A stretch of 64,000 nt of DNA from Prevotella sp. (GTDB taxonomy: Bacteria; Bacteroidota; Bacteroidia; Bacteroidales; Dysgonomonadaceae): the NCBI GenBank assembly GCA_031271965.1, contig JAISUS010000022.1, positions 62,001 through 126,000 of the forward strand, given 5' to 3'. The notes under the pieces are model-generated. The model had not been told where the DNA came from and made no database searches. It saw only the letters and a list, made by a program, of their open reading frames with translations. This document shows, in pieces, positions 1 to 8,272 of the stretch. Both the position numbers and the translations under genes were made by a program. The stretch's first letter is position 1; each line of letters begins with the position of its first letter.

Positions 1-541
1 CGGCCAGACCGCCGACTTTCCAGCCTTCATAAATCGCACCATGTGCCTGAGCTGCATCTTCTATCAATTTCAGGTTATATTGTCTGGCAATTATTCTCAG
101 TTCTTCCATTGCTGCGACCTGCCCATATAGATGAACAGCGATAATAGCTTTCGTCTTGGAGCTTACCTTTTTAAGAATCACCGCCGGGTCTATATTGTAT
201 GTATGTATGCTGCAATCGACAAATATCGGTTTAAGCCCACATTGCGAAACAGCCAAAGCTGTTGCTATGAAAGAATTTGCAGGAACTATTATCTCGTCTC
301 CCTCTTCCATAATGCCTTGCACCATATATCCCATCAAAATGAGACGAATAGCATCAAGCCCATTCCCGACTCCAATACAGTGATTCGTACCACAATAAGC
401 GGCAAAATCTTTCTCAAATTTCTCTTTCTCTTCCCCCAATATATACCATCCGGAATCGATTACGCGCGATGCAGCCTCTTTAAACTCAGAAGCATATCGC
501 TTGTTCTCCCGCTCTAGATTAAGGAAAAGAATAGGTTCCAT
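1..541 (-). CDS. DegT/DnrJ/EryC1-family sugar aminotransferase, N-terminal part (cut by left edge)
   Basis: This is the first 180 codons of a PLP-dependent sugar aminotransferase; the rest lies beyond the window. The protein begins [16 protein letters not shown]. It then shows the family's fold-type I features: [18 protein letters not shown], the [13 protein letters not shown] segment, the [17 protein letters not shown] segment, and the EDAAQAHGA cofactor-side motif. The PLP-binding lysine would lie off the edge. Such enzymes make amino sugars on nucleotide-sugar carriers (FdtB/WecE/QdtB types) for O-antigen, capsule or protein glycans. The exact sugar cannot be told from this part. The start lies 3 nt after the recN stop, so it is the distal gene of the metallophosphoesterase-recN operon. 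The family call is firm and the substrate open. Confidence 0.88.
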   Translation of the reverse strand, partial: MEPILFLNLERENKRYASEFKEAASRVIDSGWYILGEEKEKFEKDFAAYCGTNHCIGVGNGLDAIRLILMGYMVQGIMEEGDEIIVPANSFIATALAVSQCGLKPIFVDCSIHTYNIDPAVILKKVSSKTKAIIAVHLYGQVAAMEELRIIARQYNLKLIEDAAQAHGAIYEGWKVGGLA

Positions 542-544
542 ATC

Positions 545-2212
545 TTATGCTTTTACCCCCAACATTACTTTAGCATTCTGTATAGCTGCTTCTGTAACAA
601 CAGCCCCACTAAGCATACGGGCAATTTCATCAAGCCGATCTTTATCCGATAACATAACCAACTTAGTAGTTGTAGAATCGAAACTGTCGTCCGATTTATA
701 AACCTTATAATGTGCCTTACCCTTCGCCGCTATCTGTGGAAGATGAGTTATAGCTATCACTTGCATATTTTGGCCAAATTCAAGCATCACCTCTCCCATT
801 TTATCCGCTATTTCTCCGGAAACTCCGGTATCAATCTCGTCAAATATAATTGAAGGCAGAGCCGTTGCTCCTGCTATCATCGATTTAAGGCAAAGCATTA
901 TCCTCGATATTTCACCTCCGGATGCAATGTTTGCCACAGGCTGCAATGGGACATTTTTATTCGCAGAAAATTGGAATAGAATACTGTTCATACCGTACAC
1001 ATTCGGAGTACCTTCTGCTATAACATCACATTTAAACCGGATATTAGGCATCCCCAGATAGGAGACTTTGCCTATAAGCTCCTTTTCTATTTTTTCTGAG
1101 ACAGATATTCGCTTATCGGTTAAAGCCTTAGCTAAATCAAGCATCTTTTTTTGCTTTGTCTGCACTTCTTTCTCCAAAGCTTCCACCTGCTGATCGGAAG
1201 ATTCTATATTTGTCAGTTTTTGGGCTAACTCTTTATAAAGTCCCAACAATTCTTCAACACTCGACAAATGATATTTCTTCTGTAATGTATAAATCAGGTC
1301 GAGGCGGGATTCAATAAAGGTTAATCTTTCAGAATTAAAATCAACATCTCCTGCCAGACGCTCCATTTCAGAAGCCATATCTTTCATATCTATATATGCG
1401 GTTTCCAGCCGTTGAGATATTTCTTCCGCCCGCTGATATACTTTGAGCAACGATCGGGATGCATTCAATCCTTCTTTCAAGGCAGGAACCACACCCTTCT
1501 CATCATCAGACAGCAAAGAATGTATTTTGTATAAAGAACTTTTAATATCTTCCGCATGATTCAGAGTATCTAGCTCCCTCTCCAATTCCTCCTGCTCTCC
1601 TTCCTGTAAAGCAGCTTCTTGTAGTGAATCGTATTGAAAGCGTAAATAATCTTCTTCCTCTCTACTTTTTCTAACCTGATCTTTTAAATCTTCGAGAGCC
1701 TTCCCGGCCAGCCTATACTGATGATAAACTTGTTGGTATTCTTTTAATAAGTTTTTATTTCCGGCTAAAGCATCCACAACCTGCATCTGGAAACGACTGT
1801 CTGCCAATAATAGATTCTGATGTTGCGAATGTATATCGATCAACTGCCCGCCTAATTCTTTCAGATCGTTAAGACCCACAGGCGAATCGTTTATAAAAGC
1901 GCGTGATTTACCGGTAGATAAAATCTCGCGGCGAAGAATATAACTATCCGGATCGTACTCTATTCCTTTATCTTCACAAAATTCTTTCAGATCATATGCC
2001 GAAACATCAAATGTACCTTCGATGACACATTTACTTTCTCCTTGTTTTATCGCTTTTATATCCGCCCTTTGACCAAGAATGAGGGACAATGCACCCAGAA
2101 TAATAGATTTCCCGGCTCCTGTTTCTCCGGTTATAACAGAGAACCCCGACTCAAAATCTATTTCGAGACTGTCTATTAGGGCATAATTTTTTATGTATAG
2201 CGATTTTAGCAT
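545..2212 (-). CDS. recN: DNA repair ATPase RecN
   Basis: RecN is an SMC-like ATPase that acts early in recombinational repair of double-strand breaks. The protein has 555 residues, the usual length. The N-terminal Walker A GETGAGKS is at residues 29-36. Two long coiled-coil arms rich in Glu, Lys and Leu follow (about 160-390), with a central hinge. The C-terminal half carries the ABC signature ASGGEISRIML near residue 430, Walker B IIFDEIDTGVSGE near 455, and an ITHLPQIAA switch histidine. It sits 12 nt after the upstream metallophosphoesterase gene and 3 nt before the aminotransferase, so all are probably co-transcribed. I see no LexA-type operator in the short gap. Identification is secure. 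Confidence 0.97.
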   Translation of the reverse strand: MLKSLYIKNYALIDSLEIDFESGFSVITGETGAGKSIILGALSLILGQRADIKAIKQGESKCVIEGTFDVSAYDLKEFCEDKGIEYDPDSYILRREILSTGKSRAFINDSPVGLNDLKELGGQLIDIHSQHQNLLLADSRFQMQVVDALAGNKNLLKEYQQVYHQYRLAGKALEDLKDQVRKSREEEDYLRFQYDSLQEAALQEGEQEELERELDTLNHAEDIKSSLYKIHSLLSDDEKGVVPALKEGLNASRSLLKVYQRAEEISQRLETAYIDMKDMASEMERLAGDVDFNSERLTFIESRLDLIYTLQKKYHLSSVEELLGLYKELAQKLTNIESSDQQVEALEKEVQTKQKKMLDLAKALTDKRISVSEKIEKELIGKVSYLGMPNIRFKCDVIAEGTPNVYGMNSILFQFSANKNVPLQPVANIASGGEISRIMLCLKSMIAGATALPSIIFDEIDTGVSGEIADKMGEVMLEFGQNMQVIAITHLPQIAAKGKAHYKVYKSDDSFDSTTTKLVMLSDKDRLDEIARMLSGAVVTEAAIQNAKVMLGVKA

Positions 2213-2224
2213 AGCTAAAGATAA

Positions 2225-3409
2225 TCAATTAAATTTTACATTCAATACGACAATTTCGGATATTGTTCCTATTCTGAATTGAGGCCCGGCAAGTCCCAAC
2301 CCTGAAGACACATACACATGCGTATTCCCCTTTTTTTTGTATCCATAAGGTAGTTCGTACATAAACCTAAATTTTTTATTCTCCGCTATTATTCCCGTAT
2401 TATAAAGCATCGATGACAACTTCATAATAACATTGTTCGGGAAAAACTGTCCGTTATGCGTATGTCCGTACAACGCAATATCAGCACCTGCCTCTACCTC
2501 TTCGTGCAATTTATGAGGTTCATGGTTCATAACGATAACAGGCAGATCCTTGTTCACTCCCTGCATAATATCTGGTAAATTCTTTCTAGTCTTACACATA
2601 TCGTCCTCACGTCCGACTATATAAAAAGAATCAGCTACTAATATAGTTGTATCACGCAACATCGTCAACCCCGCTTTTTCGCTAAGCCATAATATCTTTT
2701 CATCTTTTGCCTCGCCCAGTTCTATATATTCGTGGTTGCCCGTAGAAGCATATACTCCGTAAGGAGCTTTTAGCCGCAGAAATTCAGTTTCCATACGTTG
2801 CTCATATAACGATTTCACATCGTAATCTACAATATCTCCAACAAGCAATATAAGATCAGGTTTTTGTTCCATAATCTTATCTATATACATCGAGACAATA
2901 TCTTTATTAATAAGATATCCGGCATGAATATCGGTAGCTACAACTATCCTGAGATTTTTTATAGGGGACCCTTTGTTTACTGATATATCCATCTCTGTAA
3001 CAACAGGATTCCAAAAGCGATAATTCCCATATGCCATTACCGAACTCACAAAAACCAAAGAGAAGATAAAATAAGCTAATCGATTTTTTTTCGCTTTCAA
3101 ATCGAATTTAGAAAAAAACTTTTTCTTTCGATTCAGGTATTTCACAAGGTCGTAAATCAATAAAAGACCTGTCATGTATATAGTAAATAACATCCAAGTG
3201 GTACCTACCCATGCCAAGTCGTGCAAAGCATCGAAAGATAAATACTTCGAAGTAAAAAAGCCAATAAAATAAATAATGAGTTCTGTAATGTAGACAGATG
3301 CATAAAGAATCTTAAGATACTTCTTATCAGGAAGTCCTTGCCAGCCAAACCAATAAATGTAGGCACTAAGAAATATCTGTACGATTATTGCATTGAAAAA
3401 GACTCTCAT
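2225..3409 (-). CDS. membrane-anchored calcineurin-like metallophosphoesterase (copy 2)
   Basis: This is a 394-residue protein with an N-terminal membrane region of about four helices (residues 1-125), followed by a metallophosphoesterase domain. The five metal-binding blocks are visible: TDIHAGY (DxH), GDIVDYD (GDxxD), GNHEYIE, MNHEPH and YGHTHNGQ (GHxH). The layout matches the YkuE/YaeI branch, some members of which act on lipid or nucleotide phosphoesters; the substrate here is unknown. The ATG overlaps the stop of the upstream paralog in an ATGA motif, so translation is probably coupled. It lies in an operon with recN. The same topology and motif order as its neighbour point to tandem duplication. 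Confidence 0.85.
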   Translation of the reverse strand: MRVFFNAIIVQIFLSAYIYWFGWQGLPDKKYLKILYASVYITELIIYFIGFFTSKYLSFDALHDLAWVGTTWMLFTIYMTGLLLIYDLVKYLNRKKKFFSKFDLKAKKNRLAYFIFSLVFVSSVMAYGNYRFWNPVVTEMDISVNKGSPIKNLRIVVATDIHAGYLINKDIVSMYIDKIMEQKPDLILLVGDIVDYDVKSLYEQRMETEFLRLKAPYGVYASTGNHEYIELGEAKDEKILWLSEKAGLTMLRDTTILVADSFYIVGREDDMCKTRKNLPDIMQGVNKDLPVIVMNHEPHKLHEEVEAGADIALYGHTHNGQFFPNNVIMKLSSMLYNTGIIAENKKFRFMYELPYGYKKKGNTHVYVSSGLGLAGPQFRIGTISEIVVLNVKFN

Positions 3410-4548
3410 TTTTCTTTATTTACATCTATCACAACATATTCAGACTGTGTACCTATACGGAATTTGCCACCCCATATACCTATGCCTGAACTCACATATA
3501 TATTGGCATTGCCCTTCTTTATATAGCCATGATCTTTTTCATACAATTGTTTTGTAATCAGCGATATTGGCCATATTTGCCCCTGATGTGTATGCCCTGA
3601 AAGCTGGATATCGATACCGTTAGCTTCTGTTTCTTCCAAATTATAAGGCTGATGATCGAGCATAATTATAGGTTTCGATTTATCCAAACCGGCAACTAAA
3701 TCTTTCAGCGGCCTTCTGCCTTTATTCGACCTGTCGTCACGTCCTATCACATAAAAACTACTATCTACCAAAGCTACGGAATCACGAAGCATATGTATTC
3801 CCGCTTTTCCTATGAAATCGAGGCTTCCGGTCAACCCACTGATATATTCATGATTTCCCGGGCATGCATAAACACCCATAGGGGCTTTTATCTTATGGAA
3901 ACTTCCAGCAAAATTACCTTCATTCAGTGGGCGAACACTATTATCTATTATGTCTCCTGCAATAAGAACAATATCGGGATTCTCAGAGTTTATCAAATCA
4001 ACCCATTTTTCAAACTCTCCTTTTCCTATACCATAGCCTAAATGCAAATCACTTATAGCCACTATGCGTAATGATTTAGAAGATATTGAGTCTCCTATCG
4101 TTTTATAAATATTCACCGGTAAATCAACGCGCACTTTCCACTGATACTTAAGATATCCACATAACATGAGTAAGGCGACAAAACCGACTACAAAACCAAG
4201 GCCAACCCAGTTTTCCTTTGTATATCTGGTCATCGCATCACTCGGCATAAAATGAAATAAACGATTGGTTAACCCGAATAAGTCTACAATCAGCATTATC
4301 ATAAAAAAGTAGATCAGAATAAAGAACCAAGCTGTGCCAACCTTATATAAAAATGATGTCAGCCCAATAGGTAACGAGTCCCCGATCAGGAATGACACAA
4401 AAAAAGAAGATATAGCTATAACAGCAAACAATACCAATCCTACACGCCCCAAAACATGAGGAGGCATAGCTGCCCAAATGCGCTGAAAAACATATAAATT
4501 AACTAATAAATAGAGGATAAATATGATTATAAACATAATAGACTTCAT
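3406..4548 (-). CDS. membrane-anchored calcineurin-like metallophosphoesterase (copy 1)
   Basis: This is a 380-residue paralog of the next gene: about four N-terminal membrane helices, then a metallophosphoesterase domain with ISDLHLGYG, GDIIDNS, GNHEYIS, LDHQPYN and LSGHTHQGQ. I start it at 4548 (MKSIMF). The longer reading from 4581 would put its start codon inside a good -7 promoter box (4579-4586), and its extra 11 residues are polar and poorly suited to precede a membrane helix. It is the first gene of the operon that continues through copy 2, recN and the sugar aminotransferase. The substrate is unknown; UDP-diacylglucosamine hydrolase or a phospholipid phosphodiesterase are possible, not shown. 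Confidence 0.84.
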   Translation of the reverse strand: MKSIMFIIIFILYLLVNLYVFQRIWAAMPPHVLGRVGLVLFAVIAISSFFVSFLIGDSLPIGLTSFLYKVGTAWFFILIYFFMIMLIVDLFGLTNRLFHFMPSDAMTRYTKENWVGLGFVVGFVALLMLCGYLKYQWKVRVDLPVNIYKTIGDSISSKSLRIVAISDLHLGYGIGKGEFEKWVDLINSENPDIVLIAGDIIDNSVRPLNEGNFAGSFHKIKAPMGVYACPGNHEYISGLTGSLDFIGKAGIHMLRDSVALVDSSFYVIGRDDRSNKGRRPLKDLVAGLDKSKPIIMLDHQPYNLEETEANGIDIQLSGHTHQGQIWPISLITKQLYEKDHGYIKKGNANIYVSSGIGIWGGKFRIGTQSEYVVIDVNKEK

Positions 4549-4578
4549 TCCGGAATTCCTTAAATTTTCTGAAAGATA

Positions 4579-4586
4579 CAAAGATA
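4579..4586 (-). promoter_or_regulatory. -7 promoter box of metallophosphoesterase-recN operon
   Basis: On the minus strand this reads TATCTTTG, matching the Bacteroidetes -7 consensus TAnnTTTG. It predicts a transcript start near 4572 and a leader of about 24 nt before the ATG at 4548. I do not see a convincing -33 element. Confidence 0.5.
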
Positions 4587-4660
4587 CGTGATTTCAACAA
4601 TTAACAGAATGTTGTACAAAAAAGAGTATTTAAAGAATGTTATAATTTTGTGACAGTTTA

Positions 4661-4702
4661 CAAAAAAAAATAACCATCCAATCAATATAAGACGGGACGG
4701 TT
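4661..4702 (-). terminator. intrinsic terminator of the fucose operon
   Basis: On the minus strand, 22 nt after the fucP stop, AACCGTCC pairs with GGATGGTT (one G-U pair). A run of nine T follows. This closes the fuc operon and separates it from the promoter at 4579-4586. Confidence 0.7.
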
Positions 4703-4723
4703 ACTCCAAACTCTATAGCGAAA

Positions 4724-6052
4724 TTAAGGTTTTACTCTACTTCCTATATAGCCGAAAAATGAGATATAAAGGAAGCAAAGCAGAGGTACAATAAATCCTG
4801 TACTCATACTGACCGCACCTACATGCCCCATTAGCGTAGGAGCTATAGCTCCACCTACAACCATAAGAACTAATATAGACGCTGCTGTTTTTGTTTTATC
4901 TCCCAATCCCCTGACTCCAAGAGCAAAAATGGATGGGAACATAATAGACATAAACAAATAAGATGCGATCAAAGCAATTACACCAAACCGGTTATGGTTC
5001 ATTGTCACAAATAACATCAAAAGTGTATTAACTGCCGCAAAAGTACCTAAGAGAATACCCGCCTTAATTTTTTGCATAAGCATACTACCTGTAAATCGCC
5101 CAATGGCAAACAAACCCATTCCTCCAATTCCCAGTAATAAACCTCCCTGAAGCTCATTCAACTGTAACTCTTTTACCTCAACGGTGTAGTTGATAAAGAA
5201 ACTGCCTATGCCTGTCTGAGCAGCTACATATAAAAACTGGGCAATAACAGCAAAAACAAAATGCTTTTGTTTTATCAATGGTTTACTATCTCCGTTTAAA
5301 GTGGTATTACCATCTTCCTCCGGACTTATTTCCGGCAATTTTGTGAATAAGAACAGAATCAAAACTAACAAAACAAGTATCCCCAAACCCACATAAGGGG
5401 GTATAAGGACAGAATTATCAGTAGTATGCCCTTCTATTGTTTCAGTAACTCCCCGGACAACCTCTCCAGCTCCTAAAAAGACCTTGGAAATAGCCTCTCC
5501 AAATAGTTCAAATATTGATTTACCAGATTCATTCTTGAATATTAGAAGCGAACCGACAATCGGTCCCAACACCCAGCCAAGAGCATTAAACGTCTGCGCT
5601 AAATTGATACGGCTGGCCGAAGCCTCGGGTGGGCCTAACACTATCGTATAAGGATTTGCAACAGTTTCGAGACAAGTTAATCCCGCAAATAAGATAAGTA
5701 AGCCTAGCAGAAAAGCCCAGAAGGCATTGATACCCACTGCCGGTACAAACCAGAAAGCTCCTGCCGCAAACAGAACAAGCCCGACAATAATACCAGTTTT
5801 GTACCCAAATCGGCGGGCTATATATCCCGCAGGCAAAGCCATAAGAAAATAGGCTCCATATGCCGACATTTGTATAACCCCGGATTGCGCTTTCGTCAAA
5901 TGCAATGCATCCTGAAAATGTTTATTCAGCACATCGAGCAGACTATGGGCAAATCCCCACATAAAAAACAGGCTCGTTATAAGGATAAAAGGAAACAGAT
6001 AATTTTGCCCCTGACTTCCTCTAAATAAAGATCTTTTCGTTTTGTCGTTCAT
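4724..6052 (-). CDS. fucP: L-fucose:H+ symporter, MFS family
   Basis: This inner-membrane major facilitator takes up L-fucose with protons. It is 442 residues with about 12 hydrophobic helices. The first helix region FILITSLFFMWGFAHSLLD, followed by LNKHFQDALHLTKAQSG, is typical of the FHS (fucose-galactose-glucose) group. MSAYGAYFLMALPAGYIARRFGYK is the helix 2-3 loop region with its basic motif. A soluble loop of about 60 residues lies in the middle (roughly 170-230), longer than in E. coli FucP. It is the last gene of the fuc operon, 22 nt after the kinase gene, and is followed by a terminator. Gene context makes fucose the likely substrate; related carriers take glucose or galactose. Confidence 0.9.
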   Translation of the reverse strand: MNDKTKRSLFRGSQGQNYLFPFILITSLFFMWGFAHSLLDVLNKHFQDALHLTKAQSGVIQMSAYGAYFLMALPAGYIARRFGYKTGIIVGLVLFAAGAFWFVPAVGINAFWAFLLGLLILFAGLTCLETVANPYTIVLGPPEASASRINLAQTFNALGWVLGPIVGSLLIFKNESGKSIFELFGEAISKVFLGAGEVVRGVTETIEGHTTDNSVLIPPYVGLGILVLLVLILFLFTKLPEISPEEDGNTTLNGDSKPLIKQKHFVFAVIAQFLYVAAQTGIGSFFINYTVEVKELQLNELQGGLLLGIGGMGLFAIGRFTGSMLMQKIKAGILLGTFAAVNTLLMLFVTMNHNRFGVIALIASYLFMSIMFPSIFALGVRGLGDKTKTAASILVLMVVGGAIAPTLMGHVGAVSMSTGFIVPLLCFLYISFFGYIGSRVKP

Positions 6053-6074
6053 TTTGGTATTAGATTCAATTTTA

Positions 6075-7538
6075 TCATTTAAATAAGTGGCTCACTTTAG
6101 AGGCAAAAGCTTGCCACTCTAAATTACTTTCGGGATAATAGCTTCTAAAGTTAAAACTATTTTTCACAATGAGATGTCCCTCTTTCAAATTTGCTATTAC
6201 TTTATCAGTAACAGCTTGTTGCAATATATTCCCTATTGCCGTAGCTTCAGTCAAACCGACAACGACCTCAACATTCAAAGCATCGGCGATATACTGATTC
6301 AACAATTCGTTTTGGCTTCCACCTCCAACAACTGCCAGATGCTTAATACTTCGACCAGAACATGCCTCTAATTTTTTCATTACAAAATGATATTTCAAAG
6401 CCAACGATTCAAGTACACAGCGCACCAATTCTCCCGTTGTTTGGGGCAAAAGCTGATTCGTTTTCCCACAATACGCCTGAATGGCTCTTGACATAGACGC
6501 CGGATGGGAAAACATAGGATCATCGGTATTAACAACACTTCTGAACGGTTCACTTTTTGAACATTCCGACAATAAATAATCGTAAGAACAATCCTTATCA
6601 CTTCTCTCCCATTCAGCGATCAACCGTTGCAACAGCCATAGTCCTGTAATGTTACACATAAACAGGATCTTATTGTCAACTCCCCCCTCATTCGTAAAGT
6701 TACCTGCCATTGCCTCCGGCGTCAGAATCGGATTTTCAGTCTGTACACCCAGCAGTGACCATGTCCCCGAACTTAGGAAAGCCCATTCTTCCCCTTCCGA
6801 TGGAATCGCTGTGATAGCGCTTGCCGTATCGTGCGACCCTACAGCAAACACGGGAATTTCAGAGGCACCTGTTTCCTTCATAAGCTCTCTATTTAATCCC
6901 CCTACAAGAGAACACGGTTGTATAATATCACTCATCAGATGAGATGGAAGCTCCAACTGGTCAAACAAGTCATGTTCCCAATCCCTTGTTTCAGCGTTTA
7001 ACATTTGTGAAGTAGAGGCTATTGTATATTCATTATATGTTTTCCCTGTGAGATAGTAATTAATCAAATCGGGCATAAACAATAACTTATCGGCAACAAG
7101 CAGGGTCAAATCTTCTTCATTTTCGAGACTTAACAGTTGAAAAACAGAATTAATACCCATCTGTTGAATTCCGGTAATAGCATATAGTGTTTCCTTCGAG
7201 ATTCTGGACATCGCTTTATCCTCCATTCCCTCAGTACGTGCATCGCGATAACAAACAGGATTAGAAATCAGCCGCCCTTTTTTATCTATCAGCCCAAAAT
7301 CTACGCCCCAAGTATCAACAGCAATGCCTCGCAAATTATATCCTTTTTTTACAGCCTGATATATACCCTCTTTTATGTCCTGAAAAAGAGACAGAAAATC
7401 CCAATACAATGTATCACCGAGCTTTACCGGCGGATTACTGAAACGATGAACTTCATCCAAACGGATACGACCGTCTTCTATCGTTCCCACAATAGCACGC
7501 CCGCTTCCGGCACCAAGATCCAAAGCTAAATAGGCCAT
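6075..7538 (-). CDS. fucK: FGGY-family L-fuculokinase (rhamnulokinase-like)
   Basis: This enzyme phosphorylates L-fuculose to L-fuculose-1-phosphate. It is 487 residues of the FGGY sugar kinase fold. It begins with the phosphate-1 motif ALDLGAGSGRAIVG, then AVDTWGVDFGLID and NPVCYRDARTEGM in the first domain. GSHDTASAITAIP, SSGTWSLLGV and AVVGGGSQNELLNQYIAD follow in the second. By sequence it falls in the rhamnulokinase branch, as the Bacteroides fucose kinases do, so an annotation pipeline may call it rhaB. Its position between fucA and fucP, 5 nt after fucA, supports fuculose as substrate. I see no rhamnose isomerase or aldolase here. Confidence 0.88.
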   Translation of the reverse strand: MAYLALDLGAGSGRAIVGTIEDGRIRLDEVHRFSNPPVKLGDTLYWDFLSLFQDIKEGIYQAVKKGYNLRGIAVDTWGVDFGLIDKKGRLISNPVCYRDARTEGMEDKAMSRISKETLYAITGIQQMGINSVFQLLSLENEEDLTLLVADKLLFMPDLINYYLTGKTYNEYTIASTSQMLNAETRDWEHDLFDQLELPSHLMSDIIQPCSLVGGLNRELMKETGASEIPVFAVGSHDTASAITAIPSEGEEWAFLSSGTWSLLGVQTENPILTPEAMAGNFTNEGGVDNKILFMCNITGLWLLQRLIAEWERSDKDCSYDYLLSECSKSEPFRSVVNTDDPMFSHPASMSRAIQAYCGKTNQLLPQTTGELVRCVLESLALKYHFVMKKLEACSGRSIKHLAVVGGGSQNELLNQYIADALNVEVVVGLTEATAIGNILQQAVTDKVIANLKEGHLIVKNSFNFRSYYPESNLEWQAFASKVSHLFK

Positions 7539-7543
7539 AGCGC

Positions 7544-8191
7544 TTATTCTGGAGTTTTACCTAATATATAGACCTCCAAGTCGCGAACTTCATCTTCTGT
7601 CAAGGTCATATAATTACCCTCTCCTGCCCGAACTATAATACTGCAAGCCAATTCGAAGAACACAGCTTTCTGAAAAGCAGCGTCAAAATCTTTCCCACAT
7701 ACAGCCTGTCCGTGTTTGCTCATCAAAACACAGTCGTGATCGGTCAAAGCTTCCGTTACAGCCTCAGCCAGTTCTTTCGAACCGGGACGGTAATATGGAA
7801 TAACAGGAATATCTTTTCCGCAATAGCAAGGCACTTCGGCCACTACATTAAAATTCTCAGGTTTATTTTCCATGCAAGAAACAATAGTAGCAAATTCCGA
7901 CTGGAAATGAAGCACAACATTCATATCTTTACGTCGACGCAAAACACCCAGATGAAATACACTCTCCATTGAAGGCTTTGGCCCGTCGATACGCATTCCT
8001 GTAGAAATATCACAAACAGCAACGTTTTCTTCTGCCAAACGAGGAAGCCACGACCCTGTACCGGATACAAGGGCTACATTATCTTTCACCCTCCAAGACA
8101 AGTTACCGCTGCTGCAAAGCTGCAATCTTTCCTTTCCTACACGATGAGCTTGTTCTATAAATTTATCTATCTGTTCCTGAGTTATCATCAT
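7544..8191 (-). CDS. fucA: class II L-fuculose-1-phosphate aldolase
   Basis: This enzyme cleaves L-fuculose-1-phosphate to DHAP and L-lactaldehyde. It is 215 residues, the family's normal size. Class II aldolase/adducin features are visible: CSSGNLSWRV near residue 27, VSGTGSWLPRL, the KPSMESVFHL glutamate, VLHFQSEFATIV, and the MSKHGQAVCGKDF histidine. In E. coli FucA the zinc is held by a His-x-His pair plus a later His. Here the pair reads His-Phe-Gln, so one ligand is replaced by Gln. This may be normal in the Bacteroidetes branch but should be noted. The start could be 8191 or 8188 (Met-Met). Its place between fucI and fucK supports the role. Confidence 0.87.
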   Translation of the reverse strand: MMITQEQIDKFIEQAHRVGKERLQLCSSGNLSWRVKDNVALVSGTGSWLPRLAEENVAVCDISTGMRIDGPKPSMESVFHLGVLRRRKDMNVVLHFQSEFATIVSCMENKPENFNVVAEVPCYCGKDIPVIPYYRPGSKELAEAVTEALTDHDCVLMSKHGQAVCGKDFDAAFQKAVFFELACSIIVRAGEGNYMTLTEDEVRDLEVYILGKTPE

Positions 8192-8235
8192 TTTTTATAT
8201 GTTTTTCCTTTTTCGATTAAATGAAATATTATATA

Positions 8236-8259
8236 GCAGCAGTTCATCAAAACTGCCGC
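8236..8259 (-). other. intercistronic hairpin between fucI and fucA
   Basis: GCAGCAGTT pairs with AACTGCCGC across a 6-nt loop, with one wobble pair, in the 81-nt gap after fucI. There is no T-run right after it on the minus strand. An RNA processing or stability element is more likely than a full terminator. Confidence 0.45.
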
Positions 8260-8272
8260 TAATGTTATCCGA

